DNA of 12,190 nt from an uncultured Collinsella sp. (lineage in GTDB: Bacteria; Actinomycetota; Coriobacteriia; Coriobacteriales; Coriobacteriaceae), in contig URBA01000021.1 in assembly GCA_900545905.1 (NCBI GenBank), positions 1 through 12,190 on the forward strand, read 5' to 3'. The position numbers and the translations under genes are program-made. The notes below the pieces were generated by a model. That model was not told the origin of the DNA. It worked only from the letters and a program-made list of their open reading frames with translations, and did not search any database. This document shows, piece after piece, positions 7,033-12,190 of the stretch. Position 1 is the first letter of the stretch, and each line of letters begins with the position of its first letter.

Positions 7033-9087
7033 ATGGCTATGCAAAAAGACATGATGGGCCGCGCGGTCCGCGACTCGTTTGCCAAACTGGATCCTCGCGT
7101 CCAGATTCAAAACCCGGTCATGTTCCTGGTGTGGCTTTCCGCCGTCATGACCTCCGTCCTGGCCGTCGCTTCCATCTTCGGTGTGCAGGACGCGGGTGTG
7201 CCCACCTACTATGTGGTCGCCATCGCGGTCATCCTGTGGCTCACCGACCTGTTCTCGAACTTCGCCGAGGCGCTTGCCGAGGGCCGCGGTAAGGCTCAGG
7301 CCGATTCCCTGCGTGCGGCCAAGAAGGATGTCGAGGCCCATCGCATCGAGTCCGTTGAGGACAAGGAGCACTTCACCGTCGTTCCCGGCACCGAGCTCAC
7401 GCGCGGCGACCTGGTGATCGTACGCGCCGGCGAGCAGATTCCCGGCGATGGCGACGTCATCGAGGGCGCTGCCTCCGTTGACGAGTCCGCCATCACCGGC
7501 GAGTCCGCCCCCGTGGTCCGCGAGGCCGGCGGCGACCGCTCTGCCGTTACCGGCGGTACCGCGGTGCTGTCCGATTGGATCATCGTCAAGATCTCCAGTG
7601 AGCCCGGCCAGAGCTTCCTGGACAAGATGATCGCGATGGTCGAGGGTGCCGCGCGCAAGAAGACCCCTAACGAGATCGCTCTGGAGATCTTCCTGGTGGC
7701 CCTCTCCATCGTCTTTATCCTGGTCACGCTGGCCCTGTATTGTTACTCCTGCTTCTCGGTCGGTCTTAACGACATGGACAACCCCACGGCCGTGACCACG
7801 CTCGTGGCGCTGCTCGTGTGCCTGGCTCCTACTACCATCGGCGCCCTTCTTTCCGCCATCGGCATCGCCGGCATGAGCCGTCTGAACGAGGCCAACGTGC
7901 TGGCCATGTCCGGCCGCGCCATCGAGGCCGCCGGCGACGTCGACATCCTCATGCTCGACAAGACCGGCACCATCACCCTGGGTAACCGCCAAGCCGCCGA
8001 GTTCATCCCGGTCGATGGCGTCGATCCCGCGGAGCTGGCCGATGCCGCCCAGCTTTCCTCGCTGGCCGACGAGACCCCCGAGGGTCGTTCCATCGTCGTG
8101 CTCGCCAAGGAGCAGTTCGGTCTGCGCGGTCGCACGCTCGAGGATAAGGGTATGGAGTTCATCCCCTTCACCGCGGCAACGCGCATGTCCGGTGTGAACT
8201 ACGAGGGCAATGAGATCCGCAAGGGCGCTGCCGATTCCGTGCGCACCTATGTGGAGGCAGCCGGCGGCGTGTTCTCCCAGGAGTGCGACGAGGCCGTCGA
8301 GCGCATCGCCAAGGCCGGCGGCACCCCGCTGGTCGTGACCAAGAACTGTCGCGTGCTGGGCGTTGTGTACCTCAAGGACATCATCAAGTCCGGCGTTAAG
8401 GAGAAGTTCGCCGACCTGCGCAAGATGGGCATCAAGACCATCATGGTGACGGGCGACAACCCGCTCACCGCCGCGGCAATCGCCGCCGAGGCCGGCGTTG
8501 ACGACTTCCTGGCCGAGGCCACCCCTGAAGGCAAGCTCGAGAAGATCCGCGAGTTCCAGCGTGAGGGGCACCTGGTCGCCATGACCGGTGACGGCACCAA
8601 CGACGCGCCCGCTCTGGCCCAGGCCGACGTCGCCGTGGCCATGAACACGGGCACCCAGGCTGCCAAGGAGGCCGGCAACATGGTCGACCTCGACTCCAGC
8701 CCCACCAAGCTCATCGAGGTCGTGCGTATCGGCAAGCAGCTGCTCATGACCCGCGGTTCGCTCACGACCTTCTCGGTGGCCAACGACATGGCGAAGTACT
8801 TCGCTATCATCCCGGCCCTGTTCTCGCCGATCTACCCGGGCCTTGGCGCGCTCAACATCCTCGGTCTGGCAAGCCCGCTGTCCGCGGTTCTTTCGGCCAT
8901 CATCTATAACGCGCTCGTTATCGTCGCGCTGATCCCGGCCGCGCTGAAGGGCGTTAAGTACCGCGAGGTCCCGTCCGGACAGCTGCTGACCCACAACCTG
9001 CTCGTGTGGGGTCTGGGCGGCATCGTTGCCCCGTTCGTATTCATCAAGCTCATCGACATGCTGCTCGCGTTCTGCGGCATTATGTAA
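7033..9087 (+). CDS. kdpB: KdpB, P-type ATPase catalytic subunit
   Basis: This 684-residue P-type (P1A) ATPase matches the E. coli length (682). It hydrolyses ATP to drive K+ movement through KdpA. Motifs: TGES in the actuator domain at 155-158; CLAPTTIG in the fourth membrane helix at 263-270; DKTGTIT with phosphorylated D309; TGDNPLTA at 473-480; and TGDGTNDAP at 518-526. In E. coli the serine of TGES is an inhibitory phosphorylation site; the equivalent S158 is kept here. I chose ATG 7033 because AAAGGAGGG (7015-7023) lies nine bases upstream. An in-frame ATG at 7009 would overlap kdpA and lacks a site. KdpC follows after 12 bp. Confidence 0.98.
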   Translation: MAMQKDMMGRAVRDSFAKLDPRVQIQNPVMFLVWLSAVMTSVLAVASIFGVQDAGVPTYYVVAIAVILWLTDLFSNFAEALAEGRGKAQADSLRAAKKDVEAHRIESVEDKEHFTVVPGTELTRGDLVIVRAGEQIPGDGDVIEGAASVDESAITGESAPVVREAGGDRSAVTGGTAVLSDWIIVKISSEPGQSFLDKMIAMVEGAARKKTPNEIALEIFLVALSIVFILVTLALYCYSCFSVGLNDMDNPTAVTTLVALLVCLAPTTIGALLSAIGIAGMSRLNEANVLAMSGRAIEAAGDVDILMLDKTGTITLGNRQAAEFIPVDGVDPAELADAAQLSSLADETPEGRSIVVLAKEQFGLRGRTLEDKGMEFIPFTAATRMSGVNYEGNEIRKGAADSVRTYVEAAGGVFSQECDEAVERIAKAGGTPLVVTKNCRVLGVVYLKDIIKSGVKEKFADLRKMGIKTIMVTGDNPLTAAAIAAEAGVDDFLAEATPEGKLEKIREFQREGHLVAMTGDGTNDAPALAQADVAVAMNTGTQAAKEAGNMVDLDSSPTKLIEVVRIGKQLLMTRGSLTTFSVANDMAKYFAIIPALFSPIYPGLGALNILGLASPLSAVLSAIIYNALVIVALIPAALKGVKYREVPSGQLLTHNLLVWGLGGIVAPFVFIKLIDMLLAFCGIM

Positions 9088-9099
9088 GTGGAGGTTTGT

Positions 9100-9690
9100 A
9101 TGTTCAAAGGTGTTGCATCGCGCGCACTGGGCGTGTTCGCGCTGTTTACCGTTGTCTGCGGCCTGGGCTATACGCTCGTCGTGACCGGCATCGCGCAGCT
9201 TGCGTTTCCGTACCAGGCGAACGGTTCGCTCATCAAGGTCGACGGCAAGGTTGTGGGCTCCGAGCTCATCGGCCAGAACTTCGAGGATGAGGGCCATATG
9301 TGGGGCCGCATCCAGAACGTGTCAATTGTCGAAGGCGACGACGGCGAGCCCATGGCCTACGGCGCTCCGTCCAATTTGTCTCCGGCGAGTGAGGAGTACC
9401 GACAGCTTGTGGAGGCGCGCGTCGAGAAGATCCGCGCCGCTAACCCCGATGCCGATATGGACGCTGTGCCCGTCGACCTGGTGACGTGTTCCGGCTCAGG
9501 CCTCGACCCGGAGATCTCCCCCGATGCCGCCGAGTACCAGGTCCCGCGCCTGGCGAAGGCCACGGGCAAGAGCGAAGGCGAGGTGCGCGAGATCATCGCC
9601 CAGTGCACCAAGGGCCGTTTCCTCGGCGTCTTCGGCGAGCCCACGGTCAACGTGCTCAAGGTGAACCTTATGCTGGACGGCGCACTGTAG
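9100..9690 (+). CDS. kdpC: KdpC, accessory subunit of the Kdp ATPase
   Basis: This 196-residue single-span membrane protein assembles with KdpA and KdpB and is thought to support ATP or K+ binding. It has a hydrophobic N-terminal anchor at about 9-33. Family motifs follow: NGSLIKVDGKVVGSELIGQ at 41-59, PVDLVTCSGSGLDPEISP at 124-141, AEYQVPRLAKATG at 144-156 and GEPTVNVLKVNLMLD at 179-193. The length is normal (about 190). ATG 9100 is preferred over GTG 9088 because the GGAGGT site overlaps the latter and leaves four to five bases to the ATG. It is the last gene of kdpFABC and is followed within about 60 bp by two stem-loops. Confidence 0.97.
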   Translation: MFKGVASRALGVFALFTVVCGLGYTLVVTGIAQLAFPYQANGSLIKVDGKVVGSELIGQNFEDEGHMWGRIQNVSIVEGDDGEPMAYGAPSNLSPASEEYRQLVEARVEKIRAANPDADMDAVPVDLVTCSGSGLDPEISPDAAEYQVPRLAKATGKSEGEVREIIAQCTKGRFLGVFGEPTVNVLKVNLMLDGAL

Positions 9691-9695
9691 GTGAG

Positions 9696-9746
9696 GGAGT
9701 GGCGGATGAGGGCATGACTGACTATCTGAGCCCTCAATTCCACTCC
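9696..9746 (+). other. Stem-loop directly after kdpC
   Basis: Two 7-bp helices stack here. GGAGTGG (9696-9702) pairs with CCACTCC (9740-9746), and TGAGGGC (9707-9713) pairs with GCCCTCA (9730-9736). A small internal loop separates them and a 16-nt terminal loop closes the structure. No T-run follows, so it is more likely a 3'-end stabiliser or spacer than a terminator. Its right arm borders the second hairpin element and would compete with that element's outer pairing. Confidence 0.5.
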
Positions 9747-9836
9747 GCCCATCAGTTGCGGTGGAATACGGACTGTTTTGCCTGTCAAAAGTCTTATCTA
9801 CTCCGTATTCCACCGCAACTTTTTTGTGAGGGTCGG
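9745..9836 (+). repeat. Hairpin repeat element, copy 2 (right of kdp locus)
   Basis: This is the second copy of the element at 1334-1425, in direct orientation and offset by exactly 8410 bp in the aligned core. Its stem is perfect: GTTGCGGTGGAATACGGA (9755-9772) pairs with 9802-9819. The five core differences from copy 1 are one in the stem (which restores pairing here) and four in the loop. An outer pairing, CCGCCC (9745-9750) with GGG and CGG at 9830-9836 around a bulged T, partly preserves the outer helix of copy 1. Confidence 0.85.
9754..9825 (+). terminator. Intrinsic terminator of kdpFABC within repeat copy 2
   Basis: A perfect 19-bp stem (9754-9772 with 9802-9820) encloses 29 nt and is followed by six Ts at 9820-9825. 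It stands 63 bases after the kdpC stop and before an independent gene, so it most likely ends the kdpFABC transcript. Confidence 0.75.
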
Positions 9837-9880
9837 GATTGAAGGTGGGGAGTGCGAGCGAGTGCGAATGCGGCGGATAC

Positions 9881-9889
9881 TGATACGAT
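9881..9889 (+). promoter_or_regulatory. Candidate extended -10 promoter for the OYE-family gene
   Basis: TGATACGAT contains the TGN extension followed by TACGAT, four of six matches to the -10 consensus. It lies about 50 bases before the start codon and downstream of the kdp terminator. No good -35 is present, which extended -10 promoters can tolerate. An upstream promoter is needed here because the terminator separates this gene from kdp. Confidence 0.35.
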
Positions 9890-9938
9890 AGGTACGTTAG
9901 CAACTGCCGCCGAGCGGCTCAAACGAAAGGAAGCCTGT

Positions 9939-11888
9939 ATGGAGTCATCCGCCTACCCGATGCTCTTTAGCCCGATCAAGGTCGGTACGACCGAGGTCAA
10001 GAACCGCGTCTTTATGCCGCCGGTGTCCACCAACCTGGCCGATCACGGCTATGTGACCGACGACTTGGTCGATCATTACCGTGCCCGCGCCAAGGGCGGC
10101 GTGGGCCTCATCATTACCGAGGTCGTGACGGTCGAGCCCACCTATACCTATCTGCCGGGTGACATGTGCTGCTACGACGACACGTTTATCCCCGGCTGGG
10201 AAAAGCTCGCCGCAGCCGTCCACGAGTACGGCTGCAAGATCATGCCGCAGCTCTTCCACCCCGCCTACATGGCCTTTAACATTCCGGGCACGCCGCGCCT
10301 GATCGCTCCGTCCTTTGTGGGCCCGTCCTATGCCCGCGAGGCGCCGCGCCCCATCACGGTCGATGAGATTCACGAGCTCACGCATCAGTTTGGCGACGCA
10401 GCCGTGCGTATGCAGAAGGCTGGCGTCGATGGCGTCGAGGTCCATGCGGCGCACGCCCACGGTATGCTCGGCGGCTTTTTGACTCCGCTCTATAACAAAC
10501 GCACCGACGAGTACGGCGGCTCGCTCGACGCCCGCATGCGCTTCTTGCTCGAGGTCATCGCCGAGATTCGCGAGCGCTGCGGCAAGGACTTCATCATCGA
10601 CGTCCGTATCTCGGGCGATGAGTACACCGATGGCGGCCTGACCCTCAACGACATGATCTACGTCTCGCGTCGCCTGGAGAAAGCCGGCGTCGACATGATC
10701 CACGTGTCGGGCGGTACTACCATCAAGCGCGGCTCCGCGATTCCCGCCGCCGGTACGCAGCAGGCCTCGCATGCCGCCTGCTCGCGTGAGATCAAGAAGC
10801 ATGTGAACATTCCCGTCGCCACGGTCGGCCGCATCAACGAGGCATGGATTGCCGAGGAGCTGATCGAGGACGGTGCTGCCGATATCTGCATGATGGGCCG
10901 CGCCAATCTGTGCGATGCCGAGTTCTGCAACAAGGCCGCTGCCGGCAACGCCGACGACATCCGCCCCTGCATTGGCTGCCTGCGCTGCCTGAACGGCATT
11001 ATGTTTGGCAAGCGCATCTCCTGCACTGTCAACCCGGACGTGGAGCGCGACGAGGCTGGCTACGAGCCTGCCGCCGAGGCCAAGAACGTACTCGTTGTGG
11101 GTGCTGGTCCTGCGGGTATGGAGGCAGCCTACATTGCCGCCAAGCGCGGCCACAACGTGGTGCTCGTGGATAAGCAGGACGAGCCGGGCGGCGAGATGCG
11201 CATCGCGGCTGTTCCGCCGGCAAAGCAGGAACTCACCCGCGTGATCAAGTATCAGTACCGTCGCCTGGCCGAGGTCGGCGTGAAGTGCGTATTTGGCACC
11301 GAGCTTTCGGCCGAGGACATTCAGCGCGACTACGCCGGCTACGAGGTTGTCCTGGCTTATGGCGCCGAGCCCATCGCCCCGGCCTTCATGCAGGGCTTTA
11401 AGCAGGTTATGACGGCCGACGACCTGCTGGGCGGCAAGGCTTTCCCGGGTAAGAAGATCGTCATCGTGGGCGGCGGCACCGTTGGCTGCGAGACGGCCGA
11501 TTATCTGGCTCCGCTGGTCAACGACCTGTCGCCGGCCAACCGCGATGTCACCGTCATCGAGATGACCAAGACGCTCGCCGCCAACGAGGGCGGTGCCGGT
11601 CGCGCGGTGCTCATCACGCGCATGCTCTCCAAGGGCGTCCACGTGCTGACCGAGGCCAAGGTGACCGAGATCACCGAGGACACCATCAGCTACGAGAAGG
11701 ACGGCGAGGTCCACACCATCACCGGTGCCGATACGCTGGTGCTTGCCATGGGTTACCGCCCCAACACCAAGCTGGCCGATGACCTTGCCGTTGCCGGCGT
11801 TGTCACCCACGTGCTGGGCGATGCCCAGAAGTGCGGCAACATCCGCGACGCCATCGGCGACGGCTACAAGGTCGCCTGCGAGCTGTAG
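9939..11888 (+). CDS. NADH:flavin oxidoreductase / 2-enoate reductase-like enzyme (Old Yellow Enzyme family, FMN + 4Fe-4S + FAD)
   Basis: This 649-residue enzyme has the layout of 2,4-dienoyl-CoA reductase, 2-enoate reductase and the bile-acid enzymes BaiCD/BaiH. These reduce activated C=C bonds with electrons from NAD(P)H via FAD, a 4Fe-4S cluster and FMN. Visible parts: a TIM barrel at about 6-335 with EVHAAHAHG and RTDEYGGSLDARMRF (167-202); cluster cysteines C344, C347, C350 and C362; an FAD motif VVGAGPAGMEAA at 386-397; and an NAD(P) motif IVGGGTVGCETA at 509-520. The usual HGYL motif reads HGML here (174-177), so the common active-site tyrosine is missing. The substrate cannot be read from sequence. 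ATG 9939 is preferred because AAAGGA lies seven bases upstream; the frame is open 29 codons further up, across the candidate promoter. It is probably cytoplasmic and monocistronic, with a strong terminator following. Confidence 0.88.
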   Translation: MESSAYPMLFSPIKVGTTEVKNRVFMPPVSTNLADHGYVTDDLVDHYRARAKGGVGLIITEVVTVEPTYTYLPGDMCCYDDTFIPGWEKLAAAVHEYGCKIMPQLFHPAYMAFNIPGTPRLIAPSFVGPSYAREAPRPITVDEIHELTHQFGDAAVRMQKAGVDGVEVHAAHAHGMLGGFLTPLYNKRTDEYGGSLDARMRFLLEVIAEIRERCGKDFIIDVRISGDEYTDGGLTLNDMIYVSRRLEKAGVDMIHVSGGTTIKRGSAIPAAGTQQASHAACSREIKKHVNIPVATVGRINEAWIAEELIEDGAADICMMGRANLCDAEFCNKAAAGNADDIRPCIGCLRCLNGIMFGKRISCTVNPDVERDEAGYEPAAEAKNVLVVGAGPAGMEAAYIAAKRGHNVVLVDKQDEPGGEMRIAAVPPAKQELTRVIKYQYRRLAEVGVKCVFGTELSAEDIQRDYAGYEVVLAYGAEPIAPAFMQGFKQVMTADDLLGGKAFPGKKIVIVGGGTVGCETADYLAPLVNDLSPANRDVTVIEMTKTLAANEGGAGRAVLITRMLSKGVHVLTEAKVTEITEDTISYEKDGEVHTITGADTLVLAMGYRPNTKLADDLAVAGVVTHVLGDAQKCGNIRDAIGDGYKVACEL

Positions 11889-11947
11889 GCTCTTGGCAAA
11901 TAGGGGAGCGGCCGCCTTGCGGTGGCTCAAGCGATAGCCAATCAAAT

Positions 11948-11984
11948 AAGGCGCCGCGACACATAGATTGTCGCGGCGCCTTTT
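11948..11984. terminator. Strong intrinsic terminator, possibly bidirectional
   Basis: GGCGCCGCGACA (11950-11961) pairs perfectly with TGTCGCGGCGCC (11969-11980) around a 7-nt loop, with two further A-T pairs at the base and TTTT at 11981-11984. It lies 59 bases after the oxidoreductase stop. On the opposite strand the hairpin is followed by TTATTTGATT, so it can also serve the convergent gene on the right. Confidence 0.9.
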
Positions 11985-12026
11985 GTCTGGCGGCTTGTTG
12001 GGGGTCGGTGCGCCCCGTGGGCCTTA

Positions 12027-12182
12027 TTACAGGCCCAAGAGCTCCTTGACCTTGGCGATGATGGCTTCGTCGGTAGCGTTGGCAAAGAAGTACTCCTGGA
12101 AGTGCTCGCCGGCAAGTGCGCCCTTCACCAGGTCCTGATCGATCTCGCCCAGGACGTCGACGAGCGGGCGCATGGTCACAGC
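12027..12182 (-). CDS. C-terminal fragment of an unrecognised protein (5' end cut by contig end)
   Basis: Read leftward, the frame is open from the contig end to TAA at 12027-12029, with a second in-frame TAA at 12024-12026. It gives about 51 residues ending in EAIIAKVKELLGL. The codon pattern is typical of the neighbouring genes (G/C in third positions), and tandem stops next to a terminator support a real gene end. The fragment is soluble-looking and helical, with no cysteine or recognisable motif. I cannot name the family. The last codon touches the adapter remnant, so base 12182 may not be genomic. Confidence 0.7.
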   Translation of the reverse strand, partial: AVTMRPLVDVLGEIDQDLVKGALAGEHFQEYFFANATDEAIIAKVKELLGL

Positions 12183-12190
12183 TGTCTCTT
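12182..12190 (-). other. Nextera mosaic-end remnant (synthetic)
   Basis: The final nine bases, CTGTCTCTT, match the first nine of the reverse-complement mosaic end CTGTCTCTTATACACATCT. With the full adapter at the other end, this marks read-through into library adapter, not genome. Confidence 0.88.

Noticed and set aside
6931..9297. 788-codon open frame on the minus strand opposite kdpB/kdpC, and similar long antisense frames opposite kdpA (5490-6686) and the OYE gene (9945-11945)
   Set aside because: They are shadows produced by strong G/C third-position bias. They show no ribosome sites or known domains, are rich in H, D, G and R, and lie wholly opposite genes with intact catalytic motifs.
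1334..9836. Composite transposon or integrative element carrying kdp
   Set aside because: No transposase, integrase, terminal inverted repeats or target duplications are visible. The flanking copies look like intergenic hairpins, so only recombination between repeats is proposed, as a finding.
11908..11935. GC-rich imperfect stem around 11910-11932 before the final terminator
   Set aside because: The pairing needs a three-base bulge and a G-U pair, and it has no T-run; the perfect hairpin at 11948-11984 is sufficient.
1..12190. Circular or terminally repeated contig
   Set aside because: The only similarity between the ends is adapter sequence in opposite orientation.

Overview
The window is one short contig from a high-GC anaerobe. 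Protein style, dense operon packing and the mix of flavin/Fe-S oxidoreductases suggest an actinobacterial gut anaerobe of the Coriobacteriia, probably Collinsella-like. That assignment is inference from sequence character, not from a marker gene. Both contig ends carry Nextera library adapter: bases 1-42 are wholly synthetic, and bases 12182-12190 match the start of the reverse-complement mosaic end. True genomic sequence is therefore about 43-12181.

Layout, left to right. (1) 110-1327 (+): a stand-alone GltD/NfnB-like FAD/NAD(P) oxidoreductase with an N-terminal Fe-S domain. (2) 1334-1425: a hairpin element ending in a T-run that fills the convergent gap. (3) 1426-4858 (-): kdpE and kdpD, the response regulator and sensor kinase for potassium limitation, overlapping by 8 bp. 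(4) 4859-5102: a divergent regulatory region with two candidate -10 boxes, an 11-bp-period direct repeat midway between them, and a leader hairpin upstream of kdpF. (5) 5103-9690 (+): kdpF, kdpA, kdpB and kdpC, a complete high-affinity K+ P-type ATPase operon that includes the 28-codon kdpF. (6) 9696-9836: a kdpC-proximal stem-loop followed by a second copy of the hairpin element. (7) 9939-11888 (+): an Old Yellow Enzyme-type NADH:flavin oxidoreductase (FMN barrel, 4Fe-4S, FAD and NAD(P) domains) with its own candidate promoter. (8) 11948-11984: a strong intrinsic terminator. (9) 12027-12182 (-): the C-terminal end of an unrecognised gene cut by the contig end.

Functionally the core is a self-contained potassium-scavenging module. 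KdpD senses K+ or turgor stress and phosphorylates KdpE, and KdpE should activate both divergent transcripts from the shared 244-bp region. KdpFABC then imports K+ using ATP. Two near-identical (76/81) copies of an intergenic hairpin element lie in the same orientation just outside the two ends of this module. The two flanking oxidoreductases look functionally unrelated to K+ transport.

The most interesting items are: the direct-repeat hairpin elements flanking the kdp locus; the kdpF leader hairpin with a GAGA tetraloop and a competing upstream pairing; the extra extracytoplasmic segment of KdpA, which shares an octapeptide-like motif with KdpC; and the OYE-family enzyme that lacks the usual active-site tyrosine motif. 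No mobile element, CRISPR array, tRNA or rRNA is visible.
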